A stretch of DNA of 43,816 nucleotides from NCBI GenBank assembly GCA_937891015.1, contig CALAPY010000028.1:1-43816 (forward strand). Direction: 5' to 3'. Numbering within the stretch: position 1 is the stretch's first letter; the number at the start of each line of letters is the position of its first letter. The stretch is from UBA2108 sp002713215 (GTDB taxonomy: Bacteria > Bacteroidota > Bacteroidia > Flavobacteriales_G > Salibacteraceae). Position numbers and translations under genes: made by a program. The notes under the pieces were generated by a model. The model saw only the letters and a list, made by a program, of their open reading frames with translations. It was not told the origin of the DNA and ran no database searches. Positions 14,985-23,948 of this stretch are shown here, in pieces.

Positions 14985-16064
14985 TTGCTTCCTTTAAAAA
15001 AATACAACATCAAACGCTACGATTTATCCGAAGATAAATCCCTGCAGGCATGGAGCGCTGCCGACGAATATTTGTTGGAGGCGTTTAACGACATGGAAAA
15101 CAAACCCAATAACCTGGTCATTTATCACGATCGTTTTGGCTTTTTGGGTAGTCATTTGCATCAGGAAGGTCCAACCCTGATCGTTACCAATAAAAGCCAG
15201 GAAAAAGCCATTAATTCCAATTTAAAAGCCAATTACCTGGGACCTTTGAAATTTGCTAATCCCATTTCAAGTCTGGAAAATCAAGTTGATGTTGCCTTAC
15301 TCAAAACCCCTAAATCGCTGGGGCTTTTTCAGCTCTATTTGGAGCAAATCGTCCAATATTCAAGTGATGAGGTAACCGTGGTCTGTGCTTTTATGACCCG
15401 GCATTTTAGTTCCAACATACTGGAAATAGCCAACCAATATTTTGAAGGAGTAGAGCAGAGTAAGGCTGTAAAAAAAGCCCGGTTGTTGGTCCTTACCAAA
15501 AAGAAGAAAGCCGTTCAGCAGAAATTGATTCATTCGATAACCTATAATCAAATGGAATATCAACAGTACCTGGGTGTTTTTTCGGAGGGACATATCGATT
15601 ATGCCACTCAATTTTTTCTGGAGAATATAGAACTTGAGGAGAAAGATCAGAACATTCTTGACCTGGCTTCAGGCAATGGCATTATTGGGAATGAAATACT
15701 CAAACAGCAACCCGATGTCGAAATTCACCTGATGGACGATTCATTTTTGGCGGTAGAGTCGGCTAAGCTTAATGTTAAGGGAGAAAACGTTCATCACCAT
15801 TTCAATAATGAGCTCTCCATTTTTGCCGATGAAACCTTTGATTTGATTGTTAGCAACCCACCTTTTCACTTTGAACATGAAATAAATATTCAGGTACCCC
15901 TGGAGCTGTTCAAAGGGTGTTGTCGCTGCCTTAAAGCGGGAGGCAAATTTCAGGTGGTGGCCAGCAGGCATTTGAATTTTAAAACTCACCTTCAACGTCT
16001 TTTCCCCCAGGTTGAGATTATTGCTGAAGACAAGAAATTTGTCATTTACCGATGCATGAAGTAG
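14985..16064 (+). CDS. Class I SAM-dependent rRNA methyltransferase (RlmG/RsmC-like)
   Basis: A 359-residue protein in two halves, as in RsmC/RlmG, where a degenerate N-terminal copy precedes the active domain. The catalytic half from about residue 205 shows motif I LDLASGNGIIGNEIL, the acidic second strand HLMDDS and motif IV NPPFHF, the signature of N2-guanine or adenine exocyclic-amine methyltransferases. The probable reaction is guanine N2 methylation of 16S or 23S rRNA. The start at 14985 is a TTG; the only internal Met early on is near residue 36, which would remove the conserved N-terminus, so the TTG is preferred. No Shine-Dalgarno is seen, which is normal in this phylum. Confidence 0.8.
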   Translation: MLPLKKYNIKRYDLSEDKSLQAWSAADEYLLEAFNDMENKPNNLVIYHDRFGFLGSHLHQEGPTLIVTNKSQEKAINSNLKANYLGPLKFANPISSLENQVDVALLKTPKSLGLFQLYLEQIVQYSSDEVTVVCAFMTRHFSSNILEIANQYFEGVEQSKAVKKARLLVLTKKKKAVQQKLIHSITYNQMEYQQYLGVFSEGHIDYATQFFLENIELEEKDQNILDLASGNGIIGNEILKQQPDVEIHLMDDSFLAVESAKLNVKGENVHHHFNNELSIFADETFDLIVSNPPFHFEHEINIQVPLELFKGCCRCLKAGGKFQVVASRHLNFKTHLQRLFPQVEIIAEDKKFVIYRCMK

Positions 16065-16086
16065 GCATTGACTGCATTTGAATACT

Positions 16087-16571
16087 ATGAAATTGAAACT
16101 GATAATACTAATAATCGCCCTGGGAATACTAAGTACAAGCCATGGCCAACAAGAATTTTTTGCAACTGTTCAATTAAAATACCCGGTACCGGATGCCTGT
16201 AATCCTGATACAATTTACCTTATGCTGACTTTTATGGGGCAGAAAGGGCAAGTAGAGGCTGTTCCACCACAAACCATAGAGCAAATTGTAAAGCAGGTAA
16301 AAGCTACCTCGTTTTACAAAACCGATGTCAAATTGAAAGCCACTATTAAAATTGATTTTGTAATTAGCTGTGAAGGGAATGTAGCTTCGTGTAGGTTTGG
16401 CGAAGGGAGGAAGCAGAAGTTTAAAAATGAAGCCTATAACAAGGAAATGTTGGATATATTTTAAACATGGAAGAATGGAAGGCTGCAACTTTTCACGGAG
16501 AGGAAGTAGATTCCCATACTTCCTACACCATAGAATTTAAAAAAGGAAAAGTAACTTGTAGGAAGCTTTGA
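16087..16571 (+). pseudogene. TonB-C-like secreted protein interrupted by a frameshift
   Basis: The first frame (16087-16464) encodes a 125-residue secreted protein with signal peptide (LIILIIALGILSTSHG) that stops at TAA after DIF. In another frame, immediately after, 16467-16571 encodes 34 residues (MEEWKAATFHGEEVDSH..., ends EFKKGKVTCRKL) with the 'W.PA...G..VD....I.F..G' pattern that ends many Bacteroidetes energy-transducer/TonB-C-like proteins. Adding one base in the T run at 16459-16462 would join both frames into about 161 residues. A TTG at 16078 is a less likely start. Interpretation: recent one-base deletion or sequence error. If taken as it stands, the gene makes a truncated product. 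Confidence 0.55.
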
Positions 16572-16717
16572 GGCGAAAACCATACACCAATTGAGAAATT
16601 CTCTTCTCGTTTTTTAACTGTAGACCATTCTCACCTTGTTCTAGCTCAAATAACACGAATTACATTGCTATTTTTGATAGTTAAGCTGGTTTAAACTCCA
16701 GTTGGTAATTCTGAAAC

Positions 16718-17986
16718 ATGAAAAAAGTACTCGTTTTATTTCCCAACGACTGGGATAAAGTGGAGTTCTCCAAGGAGAAGTACAAACAGGATTACACGTT
16801 TATATACGAAGGCCCAAACCTTTTTAAATTCCCTCATTTATTTCAGCTTCCTTTTTTCAGCACACAACGATTTATTGAGCGAATTACTAAGAAAGTTCAA
16901 TTGGAAAAAATTGATGCGGTTCTTTCTTCAGACGAATACATTGGGGCTATTATAGCAGCTGTTGTATCACAGCAATTGGGCTTAGCGGGTTCCGACCCTA
17001 CAAAAATCATATTGGCGCAACACAAGTATTATAGCAGGCTGGAGCAACAAGAACATTGCAAAGAAGCTTCCGTGCAGTGTGAACTAATACCTCAAAAGAT
17101 TCCGAATGATTTTAAACCTAAACTTTCCTTTCCGTTTTTTGTTAAGCCTGTAAAAGGAACCTTTTCTCTTTTTGCCAAAAAGGTGAACACACCCATCGAT
17201 TTAAAAAAACACATGGCCTTTAGCTGGTATGAGAGAATTCTTCTAAACATCATAACCCGGCCATTTAATCATCTGATTAGAGATTATACTCAGTTAGAAA
17301 AAAAGGCCAACTATTTCATAAGTGAAGAACTAATTGATGGGGTACAGGTTACGTTGGATGGCTATTCGTTAAATAATGAAGTTACCATTTGTGGGGTGGT
17401 CGATTCAGTAATGTTTCCCGGAACCAACATTTTTGAGAGGTTTCAGTATCCCTCCAGATTGCCTGCAGAAGTTCAGCAACGTATGGAAACAATTGTTGTA
17501 AACCTAATTCAGGGTGCTGACTTCAAAAATGCCCAGTTTAATGTAGAGCTCTTCTATAATCAGGAAACCGACAAAATTCATATCATTGAAATCAATCCTA
17601 GACTTTCCTATCAATTTGGAGATTTGTACGAAAATGTTGACGGAATAAATACCTACCAAATATTATTAGATTTAGCTTTGGGAAACAAGCCCCGGTTTAA
17701 AAAGGGAAATGGAGAATTTACCCAAACGGCAAGCTTTGTATTGAGAACATTTGAAGGTAAAGAATTGAGGGCAGTACCAGATGAAAAACACATTGCAGAT
17801 TTTAATAGGCGATATCACGAGTCGAATATAAAAGTCTATGGAAAGAAGGGGACAAAATTATCCGGTGAAATGAGGGCTATAGGAAGTTATCGATATGGGA
17901 TAGTAAATGTGGGTGCCCATTCCTTACTTGATTTATTTTCCATTTACGAAGATGTGCTTGATAGTCTTCCGTTTAGTTTTAAATAA
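16718..17986 (+). CDS. ATP-grasp domain carboxylate-amine ligase
   Basis: A 422-residue soluble protein. The N-terminal Rossmann-like preATP-grasp domain is followed by an ATP-grasp fold: FPFFVKPVKGTFSLFAKKV (Lys for ATP phosphates), the hinge region EELIDGVQVTLDGYS, and the Mg-binding IHIIEINPRLSYQFGD with E-x-N-P-R. This is the core of D-Ala-D-Ala ligase-like and amino-acid ligases, which couple ATP hydrolysis to amide bond formation. Specificity cannot be read; stand-alone ATP-grasp proteins of this size often make peptides or modify metabolites. It lies just upstream (9 bases) of an SRPBCC gene and may be co-transcribed. The 146 bases before it hold no gene. Confidence 0.85.
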   Translation: MKKVLVLFPNDWDKVEFSKEKYKQDYTFIYEGPNLFKFPHLFQLPFFSTQRFIERITKKVQLEKIDAVLSSDEYIGAIIAAVVSQQLGLAGSDPTKIILAQHKYYSRLEQQEHCKEASVQCELIPQKIPNDFKPKLSFPFFVKPVKGTFSLFAKKVNTPIDLKKHMAFSWYERILLNIITRPFNHLIRDYTQLEKKANYFISEELIDGVQVTLDGYSLNNEVTICGVVDSVMFPGTNIFERFQYPSRLPAEVQQRMETIVVNLIQGADFKNAQFNVELFYNQETDKIHIIEINPRLSYQFGDLYENVDGINTYQILLDLALGNKPRFKKGNGEFTQTASFVLRTFEGKELRAVPDEKHIADFNRRYHESNIKVYGKKGTKLSGEMRAIGSYRYGIVNVGAHSLLDLFSIYEDVLDSLPFSFK

Positions 17987-17995
17987 AAGTGTAAC

Positions 17996-18454
17996 ATGAT
18001 TATATCTAAAAAAGGAACGAACCAGCGAACTGTTTCCATAGAAGAATCCTTTAGAGCTCCTAAGGAAAAAGTGTTTAAAGCATGGACAACACCTGATAGT
18101 CTAAAGAAATGGTTTATGGCAGAAGAGGGAGTTGTTGTTCAGGACGCCAAGGTAGATTTACAGGTTGGTGGAGCGTATTTTATTGAAGTTATATATCCGG
18201 GATATGATCCAACCTCCATTGATGGTGAGTTTATTCACGTACTTGTTCCAAACGAATTGGAATATACATGGCTTACACCCGTATTGAATGGGAAAACAAC
18301 CAAAGTGGAAGTCTCATTTGTAGATCAGGAACAGGGGTCAAAAATTCTCTTAAGCCATGGCGAATTCGAAAACGAAGAGCAAATGAAATTGCATATCGAG
18401 GGCTGGACAGGCTGTTTGGGCAATTTACATGAATACCTTAATTCACTCATTTAA
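17996..18454 (+). CDS. SRPBCC/AHSA1 domain protein
   Basis: A 152-residue START-like (SRPBCC) protein. Diagnostic motifs are SIEESFRAPKEKVFKAWTTPD near the N-terminus (shown as SIEESFRAPKEKVFKAW), LKKWFM, DLQVGGAYFIE, and the C-terminal helix region MKLHIEGWTGCLGNLHEYL. These match the Activator-of-Hsp90-ATPase-1-like family (AHSA1/PF08327), which binds hydrophobic ligands; in bacteria its role is unknown. It is nine bases after the ATP-grasp gene. No membrane or secretion signal. Confidence 0.9.
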   Translation: MIISKKGTNQRTVSIEESFRAPKEKVFKAWTTPDSLKKWFMAEEGVVVQDAKVDLQVGGAYFIEVIYPGYDPTSIDGEFIHVLVPNELEYTWLTPVLNGKTTKVEVSFVDQEQGSKILLSHGEFENEEQMKLHIEGWTGCLGNLHEYLNSLI

Positions 18455-18465
18455 AATACGGTTAT

Positions 18466-18627
18466 AAGAAAACTCTACTTGTTGCTCTACTTGTGTTAAA
18501 CGCAGTTGTGCTGTTAGGGCAGTTATGGCCGGAAGGTGCTCCTCCTTTTGCCAGGTTTGTAAATATTGTATTCCTTGCCGGAAGTTTTATTTTCTTCTTG
18601 TTTAGCCTGTTAAAAAAAGGGAAGTAA
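18466..18627 (+). pseudogene. Two-TM small membrane protein lacking a start codon
   Basis: An open frame (stop TAA 18625-18627) encodes about 53 residues: KKTLLVALLVLNAVVLL, then GQLWPEGAPPFARF, then VNIVFLAGSFIFFLFSLL and KKGK. Two hydrophobic helices flank a conserved-looking GQLWPEGAPPFA loop that I recall from a small Bacteroidetes family. No ATG, GTG or TTG lies in frame upstream; the preceding bases read TTATAAGAAAAC, one G short of the expected TTATGAAGAAAAC. So this looks like a small gene whose start codon has lost one base. GTG at 18493 is an in-frame fallback. It lies between the SRPBCC gene and a secreted protein gene. Confidence 0.5.
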
Positions 18628-18655
18628 TAGAATAACCCCAACACGATATGCAGAA

Positions 18656-19126
18656 ATGAAGTTTGTATTCAGATTATTTATAGTCTGGCTAAGTGTCCAA
18701 CCGATATGGAGCTATGCACAGACTGATAAACTTTCGCCATTCCTCGTTCAGGATTTATTGAATCATCAGGAGTTTGTTGAGGCCGTAAAAGCAGATTCGG
18801 GTTTGTTATGTTCTCAGCAGTTGTTATTATCGCCGCATATAAAAGTGGATTCCATTTCTACTCTGAAATTTGATAACAAACCGGTACTTGTTGGAGACAC
18901 TTCTATGAATTCAAATTGTCCTTCAGCCTTTATAAATATCGATTCGCGGAATAAAAATAGAATTGAAGTATATGTTATGGTAACTACCGCTTTTGATTAT
19001 GTCAGTGGTGGTTGTTCATTCTATCGAAGAGTAGAGTACCAGGCAGAAGTTAAGGTAAAAAAGGCCTATTGGAGAATTAAATACGGAGAAGTAAGGCGAT
19101 CGAGTGGAAACATTAGGTGGTTATAA
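18656..19126 (+). CDS. Secreted hypothetical protein
   Basis: A 156-residue protein with a signal peptide (FRLFIVWLSVQPIWSYAQ). The mature part is a compact beta-rich domain with one Cys pair candidate (LLCSQQ and NSNCPSA) and a third in GGCSFYRRV. I do not recognise the family. The start ATG is clean. The gene ends tail-to-tail with the lipoprotein gene on the minus strand, overlapping it by 6 bases (19121-19126). Confidence 0.62.
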   Translation: MKFVFRLFIVWLSVQPIWSYAQTDKLSPFLVQDLLNHQEFVEAVKADSGLLCSQQLLLSPHIKVDSISTLKFDNKPVLVGDTSMNSNCPSAFINIDSRNKNRIEVYVMVTTAFDYVSGGCSFYRRVEYQAEVKVKKAYWRIKYGEVRRSSGNIRWL

Positions 19127-19639
19127 ACTTATGTAAAAGGGCCAGCATTTTGATGCTCTGGTTTCTAAGGCTACGCCATAAAGTTTAATTCCAGAAACGT
19201 CGTGCACCCGTAGGAAATGCCGTTGGGTATAACCCGAATCGTATTCAAAGGTTCTGGTTATCGTATTTGGCGAGTTACAACCAGGAAGTTGGTCTTGCCT
19301 GTATAGTTGTTTATCAACCACTAATCCACCAATATTTTCATCATTCAGGTAGAGCGTCAATTCTTTAATTTTATTGAAGTTGAACAGCTCTCTGTCTTTA
19401 CTCCTAAGGTAGAAGACAATTGAACCAGAATACTTACAAGAATTGTTCTCTCGGGTACACTCCTCACAGTAATTATCTGCCCACTCATTCATACACCCAT
19501 AAATGTATTGGCATGATTGATCATCCTCTTTGGCCTTTTGGTCATAGTTTTCCGCAATAGGATCGGTACAACCTTCCTTTTTACAACTAACAGTTAGATA
19601 GATTAGCACGAAAGAAATAGCAATGGTAAAAAACTTCAT
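19121..19639 (-). CDS. Lipoprotein with GCTDP-type motif
   Basis: 172 residues from ATG 19639; a frame-extended Met at 19657 exists but would put six extra residues before the signal peptide. Lipobox LTVSC (Cys follows IYLTVS). Directly after it comes the common Bacteroidetes surface motif GCTDPIAENY...KAKEDDQSCQY, a short Cys-rich, Ca-binding-like segment found in many T9SS or lipoproteins, partly repeated as YGCMNEWADNYCEEC. The C-terminal half is beta-rich. The likely location is the outer membrane facing out. Function unknown. Confidence 0.78.
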   Translation of the reverse strand: MKFFTIAISFVLIYLTVSCKKEGCTDPIAENYDQKAKEDDQSCQYIYGCMNEWADNYCEECTRENNSCKYSGSIVFYLRSKDRELFNFNKIKELTLYLNDENIGGLVVDKQLYRQDQLPGCNSPNTITRTFEYDSGYTQRHFLRVHDVSGIKLYGVALETRASKCWPFYISL

Positions 19640-19731
19640 GGTTATCATTAATTGCATAACAACAATACAAAATCATTCAATAGGGTAATTGATAAAGCTG
19701 GTAAGACAAGCCAACCACAGTAATAGATATA

Positions 19732-19771
19732 ATTGTTTACTAAAAAACTAAACAATTATTGTTTTAGTAAA
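19732..19771. promoter_or_regulatory. Nested palindromes upstream of radical SAM gene
   Basis: Three overlapping symmetric elements: ATTGTTTA...TAAACAAT (19732-19739/19749-19756), TTTACTAAAA...TTTTAGTAAA (19736-19745/19762-19771) and AAACAATTATTGTTT (19750-19764, palindrome around a single T). They end 41 bp before the ATG of the radical SAM gene. A very similar AAACTATTATTGTTTAGTAAAA occurs at 32176-32197 before another gene. A shared transcription-factor operator is likely; the long half-site spacing could suit a MerR-type regulator, but that is speculative. Confidence 0.45.
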
Positions 19772-19812
19772 ATAAAGTTCCGATTTTTGGTTGGCCAAAA
19801 TAATCCACCAAA

Positions 19813-20880
19813 ATGCAAAGCAACAACACCAAAAAACTAAAAAAGGGCAGGGGTGCTCAATTCAATGTACACAACCCTTTCGAAAAAAATCAAATCGTTC
19901 AGGAACATTGGGAAGGCCTTGATTTGGATACCGAGAAGGAAGCTCCTCATCGAACCGTGTACCAGGAAGTATTTCCCAAATCCATTGTCAACAAGGTTGA
20001 TAGTCCCGATATTCCCATGAATTGGAGCATGAACCCTTACCAGGGGTGCGAGCATGGTTGTATCTATTGTTATGCCCGAAATACCCACACCTACTGGGGA
20101 TACAGTTCGGGAACAGAATTTGAAAATGTAATTCTGGTTAAGAAAAATGCGCCGGATCTGTTGGCTCAAAAGTTAAAAAGCAGGTTTTGGAAGGGAGAGT
20201 CCATAATGCTTTCGGGCAATACCGATTGCTATCAGCCGGCCGAAAAAAAACTGGAAATTACCCGAAAGTGCCTGGAAGTATTTCTCAAATTCAAGAACCC
20301 TGTAGGTATTATTACCAAGAATGACCTGCTGCTTCGCGACATGGACATTCTTAAAGAATTGGCTCAGCTTCGGTTGGTTTCTGTTGCAGTTAGTATAACT
20401 ACTCTCAATGAAGATTTAAGGCGAGCCATGGAACCCCGAACGTCAACCGGGCAACGGAGGGTGGAAATGGTAGCCAAACTTTCCGAAGCCGGAATAAAAG
20501 TAGGTGTATTAATGGCACCCGTTATTCCCTACCTCAATCACGAAGAAATTCCGGATCTGGTAAAAGCGGTATCTGAAGCTGGGGCTGCAAATATCTATCA
20601 CCTTATGGTTCGGCTCAACAATCAAAACGGAGCGCTTTTTCAGGATTGGGTGAAGCGCCACTTTCCCGAAAGGTCAGAGAAGGTAGTGAATCAGATTCGT
20701 GCATTGCATGAGGGTAACCTCAATGATTCCACCTTTGGTCAACGAATGCGTGGAGTAGGTCACGAAGCCGATGCAATTTCCAAACTCATGAAGCTCTCTA
20801 AGAAGAAGTATTTTACACCCAAGGCATTTTACCAGCTTCGTAAGGAAAGAATACGTCCGAAACAACTGGGTTTGTTTTAG
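19813..20880 (+). CDS. PA0069/Rv2578c family radical SAM protein
   Basis: A 355-residue protein. The [4Fe-4S] cluster motif is C-x3-C-x2-C in GCEHGCIYCYARN (about residues 75-87), preceded by MNPYQ. Then come the SAM-binding GNTDCYQPAEKKLEITR region, TIM-barrel strands (GIITKN, VSVAVSITTL) and a conserved EPRTSTGQRR loop. These are hallmarks of the SplB-like PA0069/Rv2578c family, cytosolic proteins of undetermined reaction related to spore photoproduct lyase. The palindrome-rich region just upstream may regulate it. The frame has an upstream basic tail (KKLKKGRGAQFNVHNPFEKN), typical of the family. Confidence 0.88.
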   Translation: MQSNNTKKLKKGRGAQFNVHNPFEKNQIVQEHWEGLDLDTEKEAPHRTVYQEVFPKSIVNKVDSPDIPMNWSMNPYQGCEHGCIYCYARNTHTYWGYSSGTEFENVILVKKNAPDLLAQKLKSRFWKGESIMLSGNTDCYQPAEKKLEITRKCLEVFLKFKNPVGIITKNDLLLRDMDILKELAQLRLVSVAVSITTLNEDLRRAMEPRTSTGQRRVEMVAKLSEAGIKVGVLMAPVIPYLNHEEIPDLVKAVSEAGAANIYHLMVRLNNQNGALFQDWVKRHFPERSEKVVNQIRALHEGNLNDSTFGQRMRGVGHEADAISKLMKLSKKKYFTPKAFYQLRKERIRPKQLGLF

Positions 20881-20954
20881 TGCTTTATACCTTTGACATT
20901 GTTGCATAAGTTTGTGCCAGCATGAGACTTTAAACCTTGGAATTGGTTAGAAAA

Positions 20955-21641
20955 ATGAAGATTAGAAAATTGACTCTACTTACTAATAAACTGGAGGAAG
21001 AAAAACTGTTTTATTCCAACACACTTGGTTTTGAGCTAAAAAAAGAAGGCAGCGATTCCTTTACTATCAGAGTTGGTTGGAGCGAATTAACCTTCAAAAG
21101 ATCCAAAGAAAAACACACCTATCATTATTGTTTTCTAATACCGTCGAATCAGCTTCATGAAGCCTTGGAATGGATGGAAGAAAGGGTAGAGATAATTGCC
21201 ATTGAAAACGAAGGAAAGATTCAATGGTTCGATACCTGGAATGCCCGATCTTTTTATTTCTACGATGCAAGTGGCAATCTCGCAGAATTTATTGTACGCT
21301 ATGATTTAGAGAATGAGAGCAACCGGGAATTTGGAATTTCAAGTTTGCTGTGTGTTAACGAAATAGGCATGGCTACTACACAGGTCGAACATCTGAATTC
21401 GCAATTGGAGCGTCAGTTAAGCACTCAATTTTGGAAGGGAGACCTGGTCAGATTCGCTACCAATGGTTCTCAGGAAGGGTTGTTTTTAATCCCCAATTAT
21501 GAAATCAAAACGGTTTGGTTTCCGAGCCGGCAACCCATTGTACCGGAGCCATTTGAAACTACCATAGAAAATGAAGGGGTTTTGTACGATTTGAATTTCC
21601 GGAACGAACAGCTGGAAATTACTAAGGCCGGGAATCTATGA
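20955..21641 (+). CDS. VOC family protein
   Basis: 228 residues from ATG 20955; an earlier TTG at 20937 is in frame but less likely. N-terminal MKIRKLTLLTNKLEEEKLFYSNTLGF is the classic VOC (glyoxalase/dioxygenase) opening, followed by FDTWNARSFYFYDASGNLAEFIVRYD, with the D..G..EF element ending the first module. The C-terminal 90 residues are a second, divergent module. Substrate unknown. Its stop overlaps the next start (ATGA, 21638-21641), so it is translationally coupled to the DoxX-like gene. TACCTTTG at 20888-20895 fits a -7 box. Confidence 0.8.
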   Translation: MKIRKLTLLTNKLEEEKLFYSNTLGFELKKEGSDSFTIRVGWSELTFKRSKEKHTYHYCFLIPSNQLHEALEWMEERVEIIAIENEGKIQWFDTWNARSFYFYDASGNLAEFIVRYDLENESNREFGISSLLCVNEIGMATTQVEHLNSQLERQLSTQFWKGDLVRFATNGSQEGLFLIPNYEIKTVWFPSRQPIVPEPFETTIENEGVLYDLNFRNEQLEITKAGNL

Positions 21642-22894
21642 TTACCAAAAACTTAAACCTGCTACGGTTTCTGGCGCTTTATGTGTTGGCCTATACTTTT
21701 CCCTTTCCATTTGGGGCCATTCCCTGGACCGACAGTATTGCCGAAAAACTGGACAGTTGGATTGATGTAGTTATCCTTGGGATAGGACACAATATTTTTG
21801 GTGTTACAGAAGAAATTCATGTCCATTATTCGGGAAGTGGAGACACCACATGGCATTATTTGCTGTTGCTTTCTATTCTGGTCTTTTCAACCGTGCTTAC
21901 CTATTTCTGGAACCTTGTCAGATGGCCCCGTTGGAATGCAGCAGCACTGAATTACTGGTTGCTATGGTACACACAATTGTATTTGGCCTTTTGTATGATT
22001 CAATATGGCATGGTAAAAATTATGATGGCTCAGTTTACAGAGCTTAGCTTTCAAATGCTCATAGAACCTTATGGCAATTCATCTCCCATGGAATTGGCCT
22101 GGGCCTTTTTCGGTTTTTCAAAATCTTATAACCTCATCATTGGATTACTTGAAGTGGTATGCGCTTATCTGCTACTCTTTAGGAAAACAAGGATGTTAGG
22201 CGCTCTGACCGGAATGGTAATTATGGCCAACGTGGTTATCGTCAATTTTGTTTTTGACATACCCGTAAAGCTGTACGCTATTCATATTCTTCTATTCCTG
22301 GCGGTTGTTTTAGCTCCCGATTTTAAAAGGTTGCTTTCTGTTATTTTACTAAACAAACCTACCGATCGGGTGGAGTACCAGGAAGTTTTTACAGATCAAA
22401 AAAAGGTACGAATCCGTCGCTATGTGTTATGGGTCTTTGGCATTCTAGTTTCCATTAACGCAATTATAGGTGCGTTTAACTTTAAATCGAACTGGGGCGA
22501 CTATGCTCCTGAACCGCCCTTGTATGGACTCTATGAAATTCAACAGTTTGTAATTAATGGCAATACCTTAGAGCCATTGCTTACCGATACTGTGCGATGG
22601 AGATACATGGCCATAGACAAACCCAGTACTTTCGAAATATATCGTATGGATAAATCCATGCAACGCTATTCTGGAGTTGTGGATACCAGGGCGAATGAAC
22701 TGTATTATTCTTCCAATTCACTGAAGGAAGAGCGATACAAGCTGAGCTATCACATTACGGATTCCATCTTTCATTTTGCTACGGTTTACCAGAATGATAC
22801 GATTGAAGGAAAAGCTAGAATTTGGAACAAGAAAGATTTTCCGTTATTGAATAGAGGATTTTACTGGAGAACCGAATACCCAAACAAGCGATAA
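21638..22894 (+). CDS. DoxX-like membrane protein
   Basis: A 418-residue protein with several membrane helices in the first 230 residues: LRFLALYVLAYTFPFPFG, YLLLLSILVFSTVLTYF, LWYTQLYLAFCMIQYGMVKI (in the DoxX-like signature region), LEVVCAYLLLF, GMVIMANVVIVNFVFD and IHILLFLAVVLAPD. A further helix near residue 265 leads into a roughly 130-residue soluble tail. This resembles the DoxX/DoxD-like four-helix family, associated with quinone or thiosulfate redox functions, extended with an unknown domain. The first ATG overlaps the VOC gene stop, implying an operon. Function is unproven. Confidence 0.65.
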   Translation: MITKNLNLLRFLALYVLAYTFPFPFGAIPWTDSIAEKLDSWIDVVILGIGHNIFGVTEEIHVHYSGSGDTTWHYLLLLSILVFSTVLTYFWNLVRWPRWNAAALNYWLLWYTQLYLAFCMIQYGMVKIMMAQFTELSFQMLIEPYGNSSPMELAWAFFGFSKSYNLIIGLLEVVCAYLLLFRKTRMLGALTGMVIMANVVIVNFVFDIPVKLYAIHILLFLAVVLAPDFKRLLSVILLNKPTDRVEYQEVFTDQKKVRIRRYVLWVFGILVSINAIIGAFNFKSNWGDYAPEPPLYGLYEIQQFVINGNTLEPLLTDTVRWRYMAIDKPSTFEIYRMDKSMQRYSGVVDTRANELYYSSNSLKEERYKLSYHITDSIFHFATVYQNDTIEGKARIWNKKDFPLLNRGFYWRTEYPNKR

Positions 22895-22917
22895 TTGAAT
22901 CCATTTCACAGAAGAAC

Positions 22918-23403
22918 CTATTTGTCATAGATAAACAAGGCCCGAATCTTATCCCAAAAATCACCACCGGCGATTATGAAACTGAGAAGAAATAATACAT
23001 TCATGGTCCATTGAAAGGCAAGAAGGCTGTCGCCCAACCACGTTTGAATAAGGGTGGAGTTCAATTCAACCGCTCCTTCTATAAGGCAGAAGGAAAAAAG
23101 TGATACTCCAACATAATACCTTGTTTTTGATACTTTTTGAGGAGAAATAAATTCCAATGCGCCCCAAAGTTTAGATTTAATCCATTCCCAGGTTTCCTTG
23201 CCCATTATGGCAATCGCGGCAATCATAAGTACTTCTGGAATGCCAAATACCAGTGCTCCGGAGATTACTGTTTTAACTGCATCAGGCAAATTCATATTCC
23301 ACACCAGGGGAGTGGCCAGGGGAGCTAAAAAACCAATCACCAGGGTTAAAATTCCAAGGACTATTCGAGGAGTAGATAAGTTGGAACTTTCATTATTCTG
23401 CAT
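22918..23403 (-). CDS. Small multi-TM membrane protein
   Basis: 161 residues from ATG 23403; an upstream ATG at 23430 is possible but overlaps the gene before it by 38 bases. Four hydrophobic segments: LGILTLVIGFLAPLATPLVW, TVISGALVFGIPEVLMIAAIAIMG, RYYVGVSLFSFCLIEGAVE and WTMNVLFLLSFIIAGGDFW. The SGALVFGIPEVL...GKETWEWIK segment resembles the 'transporter suffix' domain of small bacterial membrane proteins. It is paired with the gene at 23393-23731, which is also membrane-embedded; they overlap by 11 bases and probably act together. Confidence 0.65.
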   Translation of the reverse strand: MQNNESSNLSTPRIVLGILTLVIGFLAPLATPLVWNMNLPDAVKTVISGALVFGIPEVLMIAAIAIMGKETWEWIKSKLWGALEFISPQKVSKTRYYVGVSLFSFCLIEGAVELNSTLIQTWLGDSLLAFQWTMNVLFLLSFIIAGGDFWDKIRALFIYDK

Positions 23404-23731
23404 TTCCCGTCGTTCCTTTTCGTTTGGCAATTCGATTAAAAATGATGCCCAATGGAATTACAGATAGCCAACCAATGGTGTACCACATAACGCCCATAAA
23501 GGCAAAGGGAATGGTGATAAGGGCGGTAACAGGCTCCGGCATAAATTTGTAATAAATGGAATATTGTTGGTCAACTTCTAATTCGTCGAATAGCATGTTA
23601 TTGGTAGCAGCATATCGCCACGAAAAAGCTCCGATGAATCCTCCAATTGCTAAAAAAACACTTTGTAGAAACAGGGCTAATACGTCGCTGTCTGATTCGT
23701 TGTCTAATTTTATAAAATAGAGGTAGAGCAT
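23393..23731 (-). CDS. Small membrane protein, probably frameshifted at its N-terminus
   Basis: 112 residues from ATG 23731, with TM segments VLALFLQSVFLAIGGFIGAFSW and ITIPFAFMGVMWYTIGWLSV, and a GIIFNRIAKRKG tail. Upstream codons in the same frame read TLSALAIVQLFTLMLY, a natural TM start, but no start codon occurs before a TAA. In another frame an ATG (23784) begins MRHLKP; one extra A in the AAAA tract (near 23772-23775) would link it as MRHLKTLSALAIVQLF. So the gene is probably about 17 codons longer, with a one-base deletion at the start. Function unknown. Confidence 0.6.
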   Translation of the reverse strand: MLYLYFIKLDNESDSDVLALFLQSVFLAIGGFIGAFSWRYAATNNMLFDELEVDQQYSIYYKFMPEPVTALITIPFAFMGVMWYTIGWLSVIPLGIIFNRIAKRKGTTGNAE

Positions 23732-23948
23732 GAGTGTGAAAAGCTGAACTATTGCAAGTGCCGATAAGGTTTTAAATGTCTCATAGTAGTAACTAGATGT
23801 TTTTTAGATGATGAAAAGATTTGGAAGATTGCATAATTCACAACCCTCAAATTAAATACTGAAACTAAAAGTAGATTTCTTCCTTCAATTGAAGGTGTAA
23901 AATGCCATTTATTGGTTACCTAGTCGATAAAAAACGATGTGTGGCAAT

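Noticed and set aside
18462..18644. Minus-strand ORF of 60 residues
   Set aside because: The plus strand shows a more protein-like two-TM sequence with the conserved-looking GQLWPEGAPPFA; the minus frame is its shadow.
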